Shown: positions 31,207 to 43,500 of the stretch, one piece after another
Layout of the letters: each line of letters begins with the position of its first letter
Position numbering within the stretch: position 1 is the stretch's first letter
Source: Mytilisepta virgata
Taxonomy: Eukaryota > Mollusca > Bivalvia > Mytilida > Mytilidae
DNA: 64,000 nucleotides
Reading direction: 5' to 3'
Assembly (NCBI GenBank): GCA_028015205.1
Contig: CM051511.1
Coordinates: forward strand, 31,736,001-31,800,000
Program-made: the position numbers and the translations under genes
Notes under the pieces: generated by a model
The model's input: only the letters and a program-made list of their open reading frames with translations
Database searches by the model: none
Told to the model about the DNA's origin: nothing

Positions 31207-31600
31207 AGACCACGACAATCTCATTAAATCCACGAGTAGCGTTCACAGCAATGTTGAAACATTATGTCAGTCTTGGGGAACTACAACCAGTCGAGTACGA
31301 CAAAGTAATCACAAACATGGGCAATGCTTTTGACGCTCTTCATAGCCATGTTTTTGCTCCTGTTTAAGCAACAATATTAAATGTGGAGGGGAATTCTGTG
31401 CATATGGGTACAGCTTTCTATGGAGATCCTGATGATTATTCTATGGGAACGCAAACAATTGACCCCGAGCTAGATGCCAGTGATATAGTTTGGATTAGAC
31501 ATTTCAACAGCGGTACATCATCTGCCACATTTATGGACGCCCTAAGCAGCCTATCAACACATTTTCTGGTGCTTTGCTGTTTTAAATCTAATAGTTAAAG
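31207..31600 (+). pseudogene. C1q-domain exon, broken
   Basis: After a splice-like ttgattatag the frame reads PRVAFTAMLKHYVSLGELQP, VEYDKVITNMGNAFDALHSH and VFAPV, then TAA at 31365-31367. The same frame resumes with VEGNSVHMGTAFYGDPDDYS and DASDIVWIRHFNSG, and a frameshift near 31556 hides TFSGALLF. This is a C1q domain, the pattern-recognition fold greatly expanded in bivalves. The strands between APV and VEG are deleted. It has no signal-peptide exon nearby and is a pseudogene. Confidence 0.8.
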
Positions 31601-31768
31601 TTGTTAACCTCTTGTTATGTTTTGTTCTGTATAGATTTCTTAATTAATCTTATTTTAAACTAGAGGCTCCAAGGAGCCCGTCATCACTCGTCCAGATTTT
31701 ATTTGGTCAGATAAGGATGGTTGCTGCCAATTTTGTATTTCAAATGGCTCAGTGGTTTCACAAAAGGT

Positions 31769-32925
31769 CTTACTAAGTAAAGTCAAGAAATAACAAAGTG
31801 ATATTCGAAGGAGGGAAAACAACTGACAAACTCCGGAGAGCAACGAACACAAGATCAAAACAATACAAGCACTACAATTAAAAAACTAAAAACATATGAA
31901 CAACATGGGCCCCACAAAAAAAACCCAGGGTTAGACTCAGGTGCTCCACAAGAGTAAGCAGTCTCTGCTTCCTGCAAGACTTCCGCCATTCTGTCCATGT
32001 CGTATCCGGTATGGGGAAGGGACAACATCAATGGAACATTTCCATTTTCATTTGGGAAACGGTTTTTTGTACCTGTCAACCAAGTCTTGATGACCTCCAT
32101 AAATCTTTAATAAGGATGACTTCAACTTAGGAGCAACGTACCCCTCTGTCATAAGCTCTGGAATAATTTACGAGTTGTGAAATATATACTCCATATCCCA
32201 GCGCTTCTGGAATATTGCCGCTCAAAAATGGGAAGTTGACAATTGGAAAGTCAAAGTCATCCCATTTGTCATAAAGTTTTGTATTCAAACTTAATAATAA
32301 ACATTAAATTGTACTTGCTAACTTAGAAAAATATACAATTCCTATGTCATGTATGTATACAAATATATCCTGATCCAAGAAATGATTAAGAGTCAAAGTT
32401 CATTCAATTAGATAATTATCTTAATAACAAGTACAGTTCATGGTCGTTGGTCATAAATGGGTAATGAAGTTCAGTTAAGTGACCACATGCTGATAAGAAT
32501 GTATTGGACGTAAATTAATTAAACTGACCACCTGCGTACACAAATTGTAAATGCTAGAGTGTAAAGAAATCTGTTTTTTATGCTGTTACAGACTGAAATG
32601 GACCAAGATCATAAAATATCCTTTAAGTCTTTGGAGTTCTTTAATATCCACATTTGATTGATACCACTTCTTGAATAGATTGTCTCACAATAACCTTGGT
32701 GGCACGTTTGGACAGCTGTTATAATAGAAGTTAAAAGTTGAGACAATGGTTTGGTGGAACACATGGCAGATCCAGCTATAAAGCGTTGTTTGTATGGACA
32801 CTTATGTAACTTGTGTATCCAGTACAAGGTAGGAAGATCAATATCACAATCATCATCTATGATGGAAATACCAAATGATGATAAGACCGATCTATGATTG
32901 TCGGTTATTTCTTCCTTTGAAAGTG
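31769..32925 (-). pseudogene. Penelope-type reverse transcriptase relic, inverted copy
   Basis: Read on the minus strand from about 32925: DNHRSVLSSFGISIIDDD, LPTLYWIHKLHKCPYKQRFI, AGSAMCSTKPLSQLLTSIIT and RSGINQMWILKNSKDLKDIL (32610-32850). The palm domain is deleted. The C-terminal part resumes near 32300 and ends with ENGNVPLMLSLPHTGYDMDR. The 3' tail (31769-31845) is the inverse of 30970-31013. Confidence 0.7.
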
Positions 32926-33348
32926 TACTAGCTTTATAGGTAGGATTGCAATTTTAGGCCTACAATTTTGTTGCACAAGATAAACATATTTCGTCTATTT
33001 ACGATTCGATGCCGAAAATTTTGAAAACCAAAACAATTAATCAAAATGTTGAAGAGAAACGATCTTTGTTACAGTAAATTTAAAGTATCAGTTTCGAAAT
33101 ATTAGCAATTGAGCCTAAATTGTTGTTAAAGAAAGTCAGATTTTTTTTAACTTCAAAAAATAATGTGGTATTTTTTATTATGTAATGTGCCCTAATTATT
33201 AAGGTATTACAAGAACACCTGCATGATAAATTTCTTTTGGCACATCTCGTATAGTGTATCTGTAACAATGAATTTCTTAAGCTGGGGTATAAAAACTTAA
33301 TGAAGCTTAAAATATATGTACACCAATCCATAACTATAATCATTAATA

Positions 33349-33476
33349 TCAGTCATATTTCTTATTATCATTAGGAATATTAAACATCTGATTGACTTCT
33401 GAGATAGAAAGATCATATAATGGAGGGATGGAATCTTCAGGTATCTCTTCTGTTGGCCGTTGTCTGGAGTATGAAT
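33349..33476 (-). CDS. PIGP: PIGP exon 4 (terminal)
   Basis: Acceptor aacatattttacag; ends TGA at 33351-33349. It encodes RPTEEIPEDSIPPLYDLSIS and EVNQMFNIP, the conserved C-terminal tail. A possible AATAAA (33179-33174, minus) follows about 170 bases later. Confidence 0.92.
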
Positions 33477-36350
33477 CTGTAAAATATGTTGACAAAATTT
33501 TCATACCTTTATTTTTGTTGTTAAAAAAAACTTTTAGACAGTTAGTTAGAAATTATTCATAAAAAAAACTTGCACACATCAATGCAGATCTTACTTGTAT
33601 TTCAATCATAAAACTGGTGTAACCCCACCACTGTTCAGTGTCTATACCAAGTCAGACTATCCTGGCTCTCTGTTCTGCTCAAATTTTTGTTTTGTACTCT
33701 TTTATGTTATTTTTTGTTCAGAGTTCTGTCAGTTGGGTTGCTTTGATTGATTGGTATGTCATTCTTGACCTTTCCTGTTATTTTTAATTTCATTGTTTAT
33801 CAATAATGTAACACAAATTCAATGCTGGCTCAGAACCATAATTTTTTCAAATGTTTGATCCTGCCTATTTTTTTCGTCGAAATTTTAGTTCTGCATTTTT
33901 TTTCTGGCCGCTATCATGGCCTGAATTTTTATTTTCACTTAAACCAAAAATATCCTGATTGACACAGCTCCTGCATTTTTTATCACACCTAAAGTAAGCC
34001 TGTCTCTTTATTTTGCCAAAATCTTGGTCCTGCCTCTTTCTTTCAAATTTGATCCTAACCCCTTCCCCCTCCCCCCCCATCCCCCATACAAATCAAATGG
34101 TTGCTCCTTAATTACAGATGCCTTTAACTAATTTCAATTTTTATTTTGATTGTAGTCGGAGTCAAAAGCAATTTATCTTTTGATGTTTCACTTATCAGTG
34201 AAAATCAAATAAATCAATCTCATAGAATTTGATTTTTAAACAAGTGGTTTAAAAAGGATTTTAAATTTACAATGTATATTTTACAATAAAAAGAAAAGAA
34301 TTCAACACTGTTCATTGATGAACTGTATGTAGGCAAGCCTAAAACTGTTTTTTTATGGTATACAAAAGATGCATTATGTAATGCATCATAGTGTGACCAC
34401 TAACCTGTTGTTATACTTGATGATAACAGTGATGGTGTCTGTATAAGGATCAATCCCATGTAAAATGGATAGGCAAGTAAAAATGTTACACAGGCAAATG
34501 TAGGCAATGCTATTGCCCAATATCTGAAAGAAAAATATATACACAAATTAAATTAAAACGTTACGAAGATAAATTCATGAAAAAATGTTGAGTTCTTGCG
34601 AGTACAATATTCTTAGCTGAAACAACAACCCAAATTGTTTAAGGCAGATTTAACGCTAAAGAATAAAAAAATGTAAGAATGTTTTGTTCAAAGGAGATAC
34701 TAGACATTGTAAAGCAAACATAAAAACAATAATCATTATACTTTGAGAAGTAGTATATACGTACATGGCAAAAGTTTAAGCAGAGGCCCAGCATGTTGGT
34801 TTAGTACCAAACATGAGCCACATATTCATATCACATCAATATGCTCTCAACATGAATATGAATGCAAAAATTGCCACTAATGAGGAACCAGAGTGAGTTA
34901 TCATTTCCTAACCAATGTAGGTAAGGGAGATAACTAAATTCTATCCCTTTTGTCCTGAGGCTGAATGGGAGACAAATTTATTATCTCCCTTACCTACATT
35001 GGCTAGGAAAATATAACTCACACTGGTTTCTCATTGTTTTTGTAGTTTTTTATTTTGATTGGTGTGATGTTGTTAACATTTCATTTTATCTTCATTTATT
35101 AATTATTTATCACATGCACATTGTTGGATGAAATTTGTTCATTGATATCCTACATCCTTCATTTGAAAAAGATATATCGTAACTGGGAAGGATAAGGTAT
35201 AATCTATACTTCAGCTTTTGTTAGATGTCACTTCTCTCTCAAAAACAAAATTGGGAGAGGTGGAGCCTTATAAGGAGAACTGAATATCTTGACTTTAAAA
35301 ACATGAAATTAATAACTTGCATATAAACTAATATCATTATTTCAATGAATATTCTAAGTTCTTCAATTTTATGAGTCGTGTTTAATTCTCTTCATTTTTG
35401 CTTACTTTCATAAGCTATCACAGATGAATTAAAAATAAATCTTACAACAGATGTTCCTTATTATATAAAATGTTATGTGGCAGATTTTTTTAAAACATAT
35501 TCTTATATTATATATATATAATATATAACTTAACTGCATGAAAAAATCATGTTGGCTTAAGCAATACACATATTACAGAATAAACAACAAACACAAATTA
35601 AATGCAATACAACATATCTTGCACTAACAAATATAGAACTATGTTTTTGGCCAATTCGAACCTCATGTTCGCTATGATCGCTTTAGAAAGTTACAAAATA
35701 ATGGTGTAATTATTATAGAAATAACTCACTTTTGAGGTAAATAAGCTAATCCTATGGCATTCAACCACTCATCTGGAACATAGGCCCATATAACATACAT
35801 AACTGAAAAAAGAATCATTCATTAGGTAAATTAATTATTAGATTATAAACTAAAAAACTCTACTTTCTCCTGAGTGAATATTTGCCATATGAAAGTCTGA
35901 ATGCCGGAATAATCAAGCAATATTTTGTCAGTTACTTTTCCTTGTGCAGTAATGAAAAATTAACAAATAAAAAAGTTATTTATCCAATTCAATGATTACT
36001 TTATATCATAAACCAAGTAACAGAGATATCAGCAAGTTTCCTTCTTAATAAACAACAAATTGGATATTAGGTAGGGTCAACAACGACATACTACCAATCA
36101 ATCAATGCCACCCAACAGACAGAACCCTGGACAAAAAAAAAAGAGCACAAAAACAAACATAAACACAACAGAGACTCAGGATAGTCTGACTTGCTACAGA
36201 CACTGGACAGTTTGATGGTTAATTAACCCCCCCCCCCCCCCCCCCTCCTCATCTGGCTTTATACTTACAAAATAACACATACGAAAGTAGATACAAAACA
36301 AAACCATAAATAGCCCTTTCTGGTGTTGGAGAAGGTGAATGTTCGGGCAT
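33349..36350 (-). CDS. PIGP: PIG-P, GPI-GlcNAc transferase subunit P (complete)
   Basis: Four exons, 36350-36269, 35802-35730, 34523-34405 and 33476-33349, join in frame (phases 1, 2, 1) to 133 aa. The N-terminus MPEHSPSPTPERAIYGFVLY matches the known SPSP-PERAIYGFVL start of PIG-P. Next come VIWAYVPDEWLNAIGLAYLP and KYWAIALPTFACVTFLLAYP, giving two membrane spans. The C-terminus IPPLYDLSISEVNQMFN carries the conserved D-ISISEVNQMF block. PIG-P is a small ER-membrane subunit of the PIGA complex, which makes GlcNAc-PI in the first step of GPI-anchor synthesis. The length equals the usual family size. It starts head-to-head with NPHP4. Confidence 0.93.
33477..34404. other. PIGP intron 3
   Basis: AT-rich with short poly-T and a C-run near 34060-34085. 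It contains a fragment of a 3'-tail repeat (about 33640-33790, including TTCTGTCAGTTGGGTTGCTT). No other gene is seen. Confidence 0.4.
34405..34523 (-). CDS. PIGP: PIGP exon 3
   Basis: Acceptor tatatttttctttcag and donor gttagt. It encodes KYWAIALPTFACVTFLLAYP and YMGLILIQTPSLLSSS, the second membrane span. Confidence 0.92.
34881..35033. mobile_element. Hairpin MITE, 153 bp
   Basis: Arms 34881-34933 and 34981-35033 are inverted copies (TGAGGAACCAGAGTGAGTTA against TAACTCACACTGGTTTCTCA, and 'ccaatgtaggtaagggagat' in both) with about five mismatches over 53 bases. It lies in PIGP intron 2. No clear target duplication was seen. Confidence 0.7.
35730..35802 (-). CDS. PIGP: PIGP exon 2
   Basis: Acceptor gattcttttttcag and donor gtgagt. 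It encodes VIWAYVPDEWLNAIGLAYLP, the loop with the conserved P-x-x-W-L motif. Confidence 0.92.
36060..36245. repeat. Interspersed repeat with poly-C tract
   Basis: CCAATCAATCAATGCCACCC, 'aacagagactcaggatagtc' and 'tgacttgctacagacactgg' lead to a C-run of about 22 bases at 36226-36245. It lies in PIGP intron 1. The text partly matches 33640-33790 in reverse, as expected for one repeat family in both orientations. Confidence 0.4.
36269..36350 (-). CDS. PIGP: PIGP exon 1
   Basis: ATG at 36350-36348 and donor gtaagt (revcomp of 36263-36268). It encodes the SPSPTPERAIYGF signature and the first half of membrane span 1. A frame of 159 codons on the + strand overlaps it but is not a gene. Confidence 0.9.
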
Positions 36351-37394
36351 CTTGCTGCTTCAATATTATGTTATCAATACAAAGGCATTAAATTCTATGA
36401 TACAGCATGTATACATTCAGCTGATCAATCTGAAATAGATAAATACGGAACCAATAAAGTATGTATGTTATGTGTAATAGTAGAGCACAATTTGTCTGCC
36501 AAAATTACCTACCGCACCAACCAGCGATCGAACCCGGAACCTTTGGAGTCCACCGATCTACCAACTGAGCTAAAGGATCATGCAAGTACTATGTTGTCGG
36601 GTAATTCAGTACAGCGTTTAATTAATTTTCATGTTAATGCTCCAAATAGGACGATGCACAGAATTACCCGAAAGGGCTGTATTCCACTAGCACAGCTAAT
36701 GGAGGGTGGTTATAAACCTATATTGTCTGTAACTTTAATCATACACGAGGGCAGCCCCATTACATATGAAACAGGTCATACGACAATAGAATACGAGGAA
36801 AATAAATGGAAAAGATGAGCTGTTAAAATGGGCATCGAATGACTAAATTTACAAAAGATTTTAAATGAATTAATTACACCATGTCCTTTACTAAAAGCTA
36901 CAATATTTTTGGACAAAAACTGGTAAACTTTTTCCAAGGATTTAAACCATGTCATTTGAAGAAAATGGTCTGACTGCATGAATACGTTTTGAAATTTGTA
37001 GGCTCACCTTTGAAGCAAACGATATTTTCCTATTCTACGAAAAAAACCAAAATATTAAACAGAGAATTTAGAAATTCTTTGGTCTGCAAAAAATCAAACA
37101 TTTTGTTGACTTCGTGGTTTCTAAATTCTACTGCTATAGCCAAGTTCGGGCGAATCCGGTATTTTTTAACAGGTTAATTACGTTTAAAAATAAAAATGCT
37201 TGGAATTTTTATCTTTAATATATAATTTATTCAAGGCTAAAAACTATTGCATTATATTTTTGATTTCGAATTAAGCAGTATTTGTAACAATTAATTACAA
37301 TTTACATATGAAATAATTTCCGGATAATTGAGGGTGCGTTATCCTGCATTCGTTTCTTTTTTCTACTCTTTAGTATAAAGTATTTGTTTACATC
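36351..37394. promoter_or_regulatory. Shared PIGP/NPHP4 divergent promoter region
   Basis: The two start codons face away from each other 1044 bases apart, and no other gene lies between. This suggests a bidirectional promoter, although untranslated exons and start sites cannot be placed from sequence. No clear TATA box was fixed for either gene. A tRNA-derived sequence sits inside. Confidence 0.45.
36511..36580 (-). mobile_element. tRNA-derived sequence (SINE head)
   Basis: On the minus strand TAGCTCAGTTGG is a perfect pol III A box and GGTTCGATCGC a near-perfect B box at tRNA spacing. The anticodon loop would read CTCCAAA (CCA). The D stem and acceptor stem pair poorly, so it is a tRNA-derived SINE head rather than a working tRNA. 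It lies about 160-230 bases upstream of the PIGP ATG. Confidence 0.6.
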
Positions 37395-37547
37395 ATGGCG
37401 GTCGTTTTCGCTGCAGCAAGACAGTGGAAAGACTTATTTGAGAAAAATATCCATCTACCACCTGCATTTGACCGTATTCACACAGCGCATGATATTTCAT
37501 CCCCATTTTGCATAGGTCTGAAGTCAGTAGAAGGTCTTGCTCAACGA
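37395..37547 (+). CDS. NPHP4: NPHP4 first coding exon 1a
   Basis: ATG to donor gtaagt, 51 codons, phase 0. WKDLFEKNIHLPP corresponds to the N-terminus of vertebrate nephrocystin-4 (W-x-x-IF-x-x-N-x-x-VPP), and FCIGLKSVEGLAQR to its next block. It joins 52843 in frame. Confidence 0.85.
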
Positions 37548-40500
37548 GTAAGTTCATATTATTTAACGTTGAAATCTGACAGACAAGAAATATTCACGTT
37601 TAAGCACGTCTCTAAACAACTTGATTTGAAAACTTATAGATTTATCTCATTAATTAAAGGGCATAGTTAAAACTTGGTTATTCACAAACAACATTGACGA
37701 ATAAAACTCATGAATCAATAATCATTAGCACATTAATTGGAAATCTTTAATGTCATGTCTTTAGAAGTTAAGGGAGGTAACTCTAGTGAACTTAAAGATG
37801 AACCAAGTCTTTACTGGTAGCTTGGACCTAAAAGTAAATGGTTTGAACTCATCTTGCTGTTATTTTTTCTTCTCTTCCATTTCTGATGTCATTTTATTAT
37901 ATTTTTAAGTAAATGTCTGGCTTTTTTAATTTTGAAAAGTGTTTAAAATTCAGATTGGGCACATGTTGTACATGTAAGCGTACTTTATTCTGGTGTGTAT
38001 ATCATTCGGCATACTAATAATTACTAGAGGATTATATCTGTAAAAAGTGTACTTGGATCTTTTGTTTATGTTTTGATTTTGATTGTTTACATCACCTGTT
38101 CATGCATGTGATTTCTTAGCAATAATAATGTAGCTCCTGTGATTTTGACTTGCCGGGGCTACAAGCGGCCTCATTACTCGTAATGGGGCAGCTGGGTGTG
38201 ATTCACACCCAGGGCTTTTAGACATATTTTCCACCTGTTTTGGTTCAAAAACTGTAAAAATATTATATTTCTATCATTATCGTTTAAAATAAATCAACAT
38301 GGCATCACCTAATGGGAGATTTCCAATCCGGAAATCTGGCATTCAAAATTTTGACCCATGTTTTGAATGGTTTGTTTTCTTTTCAACTCCCGGCGTGATT
38401 TTCGCTAAAGTCACTTTCCAAATAAGGAAGTTTCCATTGACAAAATACTATTTCCCTTGATATTGTCAGTCATAGTAAGGATATTTATATAAGATCAGGA
38501 CACGCCTTCTGGGATCTCGCGAGAATCTGTCATGGCGAAAGAAAATTTTGAAACCAACAAAATGAAAAGATGTGCAAAACAACGATTTCAACATAAATAA
38601 TGAAGTAACTTTACATTTAATATGCTGGAAATTATACAGTTCAATGATATTTCAGGTAAACATGACCTCTTATAGTTATTGCCATATATATAAGTTATTT
38701 TTGCTCCATTATGTAATGGGGATGCTTTGTGGCTCCGTCGAGTCAAAACTTGTCACACGAGCTACACAAGAACATTACTGTTGCTAGTGATTTCTGTGTG
38801 CAATGTGAAAGATGTTTTCCTATGACAGGAACCAGTTTAATTACATCGTTTGAATGAAGTTCAGCATGTTTTCAAGATGACGATTATGCAATTTCGAATG
38901 ATTTAATCACCTGTCTGTTTTGAAGTTTTTTGGGCCATAGACAGGGAGGAGTATGAGGCCATCTTCCATTACATTTGTATATATAAAGGATAAAAAGTAT
39001 TCATGTGGTGTTTCTGAGAATGAAAAAAAGATGTATCAGGGCTCATAATTAAGGACGATTTCATTATAAAAAGACATGATGATTCGTAGTATTTATACAC
39101 ATAAATTCCATCTTTTTTGTGGGTAGAATATTATATTATTGTGTATTTAGGGTCAGAATAAATACACTAGCACAAAACATGTAAAATGTCCATGGATAAA
39201 TTACACTGATGGTTGAATTCCATCATTAACAATTCTAAGAATTTAGGTTTTTATATATACCTTTCAATCTATATAATACCCAAAAAATATCAAACAATTT
39301 TTTTAATGGTTCCCCTTCAAAAAACGGTTTTCAGAATCATAAGGTTTGTACCGGATATTTTACACTACACATGAAATTATTAACCTAGTGTATCTTTGGC
39401 AGTGGAAGTCTTTTCCTAGGAAATTTTTTCCATTGGAAGAAATCCACTGATGGAATCAAATCACTATAATTGCACATGTACACATGTCACGAAATTGGGA
39501 ATGTAATATTTCAGATGGGTAGGACTAGGTACATGTATATCATCAGACAAGCTATCTTTTAAGAGTGATCATTAAAATATATATAAATAAAAATGGTACA
39601 TTTGAATGAAAATAGCATCTGCTTTGTAAAGGGAGGATTTCCGTTTTAAAGATGTTTTGTATCTCAAAAAATTTCATATAGTATGATTTGGTCCTGTGAA
39701 TCCAAAAGTAATGAAAAAATTACCCGCAGCTATCATTAAGTTCTCTTAAAATGATGATTAAAGGATCATGTTTTGTTTTCAACAAGAAATTTATGTAATA
39801 CAAATGTAGCAATTGCAACAATGTGTTGTTAAAGATGGCTAATTGTGAAGAAATCAACGAAAAACACCAAATTTCACTCATTTTCGGATCTTTGAATTAA
39901 AATTTTGATATGAGCAACAGCTTTGCCCAAAAAGATACATGTATTTCATCGAAATGTGTCTTTATGTAAGAGAGACAATATATTTTTAAAAAATATTGAG
40001 CAAGGCTGTCACTCATGCCCAAGATCTTCTGTCAAAACACTCAAATTTTCTTCAAATTGTTGATTTAGCAGATGTTCATGACGTAACTGTTGCATCACAG
40101 GTGGGAATTTTGTACAATGATTAATAGCTTGTGAAAGTTCAATCATTATAAGATAAAAATAATACAAATTCAAATCTGAAATCTTCATTTTAATTTTTCA
40201 TGTCAGATGGGGCCAGATAATGGCTGAAAGCATACCATTTTCTTTGCTTCTTTTCTAGACATCAGACAGAAAAAATTAAGAAATATTTCATTGAAGCCAT
40301 GCCCTATGGTTATTTACACATGGGTAGGCATTATATTGTTTATATTTTTTCACAGAGCATTAACAGGGTGTAAAATATGAACAAATATAATGCTGACCCA
40401 TGTTAAAATAACCATAGGGCATGGTTTCAATGAATAATTTGATCCTTATAGGATGATATCATATGCATCATTTATGTCATCAAAGCAAACCCTATAAGGC

Positions 40501-43500
40501 ATCATATATGGGCAGCCATGTCGATTTTAACAAGGCAAGAACTGTCACAGAAAAACGTGAAATGTCTTTAAACAGACATAATAAAATCAGAATTACATTA
40601 CGATTTTTATGAGATTTATTTTAAATCTAAAACCAGCCTTCCAGATCATGTACAACAAATGATTTTCCATTTTTGACCGGCGATATGGTGCCATTTGAAT
40701 GTATGACGTTATACCTTGGATTGATACATGTACGTCACACTTTCAACTGTCACAACATTTCGCGTGACATTTATCGTTGTTGTATTTAGAGCTTTGCTAA
40801 ATCTTCACAGAATGATAAATATAAGATAGACGAATAGATAACTTTGAAATTTTATTTCATCAACAAAATGCAATGTTCATTTTAAATGAGTCTCATTTTG
40901 GAAAAGAGTTCTTTTCTCAAGCATGTGCACAACTCACATGTACCAGTACATGTATGAATAATAAGAAATATATAGATAACAAGACTCTTTCAAAATCCAC
41001 TTTAAAAACTATGTATTTTGCTTACATGTAATTATCATTTGAACCTTGATAACAATTGTTTAAAATATTATCTTAGAATTAGAATTTATCTTCTGTCATT
41101 GATTTCTTTACTAAATATACAAGTATAATAAAGATAACCTAGTAGAGTTATCTCCCATTGCTTGTGTTAGAGAGTTAGTGTCAATAATAATCATATGACC
41201 AAGTAGAAAAATAAGTGTGGTTCGTATTACATCAAAAAAAAAAAAACAGGTTAGGTAGGTAGGGATATTGTTTTTAATTTTGCAAATTGTTTCACATAGA
41301 GTCTATGGTACATGTAGATCGAGACATTAATTCTGACTTTAAAAGTGCTTATTGAAAAATGTCCAGAAAAAAGGGTAGGTAAGGGAAACCATAACCACAC
41401 ATTTTTTTATTTGACCTATGTATGTATTTGGGCCCTACATTTGATTTTAACAATACATATGTACGTATATTTTTACTATTCAGTTGTTAATTGAGATTTC
41501 TGTTTTTAAGGGATATAACATGTACATTGTAATTACAGTGTATGTTGTTTCTGAGAGAAAATTATTGCAGAAGCATAGGGTGTTATACGATGATCATACG
41601 TTTTAACCTATATGGACATGTAGAATATGGATGTCTTTACAAAAAAATCAAATGCTGACAAGAGTACCTACAAATGTACAATGTATGGCAGGAGTAGACT
41701 TTAACAAAGATCTGTGCATAAAAATCTATTTATGCAATTGAAACATACAATACATTAAGGTGGTAACCAACACCTTGACTAAAAAAAATTTGGCTCGTTT
41801 AATTTTCATAAAAGTTTTAGGAAATATTTACTTTGACCTGTTGACATAACTGTTAATTTTTTTTTAGTAAATAGAATTTCACACTTCACGGGAATAATTT
41901 CATTGAATATATAGCAGTTTGGCAAACATCAATTTCTCTTTACTTATTAAATTTGATTAAAACACTCTGGTGATTTTTAAGAGTTATCTCCCCGTAGTGT
42001 TGTGTACCACCTTAAATTAGCAATTTTATTAAAAATTAAGTTGCCATATTTGGCATTCTCCGATCTGAAATCCAAGATAATCGCCACCACGGGTACATTT
42101 AAAATAGGATCCAATGGGAAATACATAAAACATTTTCTCATCAGTAACTGACAGATGGAAGTATTATTATGCCTGAATGATCAGATAATGGTCCCTAATA
42201 AAATTGATGTTTTTGGTGCCGATCCAAAATTCAGCATGACCCAGAATGTCAACCCAGATGGCTGCCACAGCCTAACTTAGTTAAAGGACCCTATGGGAAA
42301 ATTCATTAAAAAATCTTCTTGTTTGAAACCACTTAGCCAATTGGAACCAAACTTGGCAGAAATGGTCCTTAGGTGGTCCTCTTTCAGAATTATGTCCTAT
42401 GACCCGGAATGTCAACAAAGATGGCCGTCACAGCTGAACTTAGTTAAACATAGGACCCTTTGGGAAAATTCATTAAAAAATATTCTGATCTGAGACTAAA
42501 CATCTAATGAAAATATAGTTCTAAAAAGAAAAAAGAAAAACAAAAATTTCTACTATCTAATGTTGGTCTGAATACTAGTCATAATTTTTACATCAATATT
42601 ATTATAAACTGGTATGCAAAACAGGTAGCAAGTGATTGTCCATTTGATTTTTCCAGAATTATGTCCCTTTGAATAATGAAATTTTGATCATTTGGAGTAG
42701 GATGTACCTCGTCAATGCAATATAAAATTTGGTATTTCAATATTTTATGTAAAAGATTTGGTTGGGTATATATAAAAATAAGTTTCTATACCAACTTCTA
42801 ATTTCTTTATCCAAAAAATGGGTAAAAAATATATATTTTCTAACATTTTAAAACATTTCATGCATGCCATTTTTACTGAGTAAAAGTTGAGTATAAATGA
42901 AGTGATGAAATTTGCATATTTTCGGATTATAAATAATTATTATCTATGTTGCAATTGTCCTCTGATGAGCAATTCCATTTTTTATGTTCAAAAAACAAGA
43001 GACATACCTGGTTACATGCAACAACAGACTGTTGTATGACTGTATTTTACAAGTACATGTATACACTGAACATCCCTGCTAAATCTCAGTAAAAATTAAA
43101 GTTAAAAATACATGAATATACTTATAAAATTAATCAGATCTACTGTACATAATTTAACCTGAACACGTTGCATTGATCAGGAAAAACATTTGTAAAACTT
43201 ACTGTTCAAAAGGCACACAGATAATTATTTTAAAATGATTCTTAATATTGTCTTCTGAAATAAAAAGTTCCCATTTGTGATCCAGGTATTGTTAATCGCA
43301 AGTTAAAAAGTTCACAGATGACTGAACATGCCAGATAATTGTTGCTTTTTGCTTATTCAGCAGTAAATTGGAAAAAATGAGCCATTCTAATACATATTAT
43401 GTACTTTCCAGAAGTCTATTTTAGGGGTTTTGTCCCATCAAAATTTGTCACCTAATTTCCCTTCATTTGTTTGTATTGCAGTATACTGTATATACACTTG

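Noticed and set aside
36511..36580. A functional tRNA-Trp(CCA) gene
   Set aside because: Boxes A and B are good, but the D stem and acceptor stem do not pair well; a SINE head is more likely.
36339..36818. 159-codon + strand frame
   Set aside because: It overlaps PIGP exon 1 in antisense and a tRNA-derived block; the frame has no family resemblance.
42125..42150. CTGATGAG on the minus strand as another hammerhead
   Set aside because: No stem II can form before GAAA, and stems I and III are absent.
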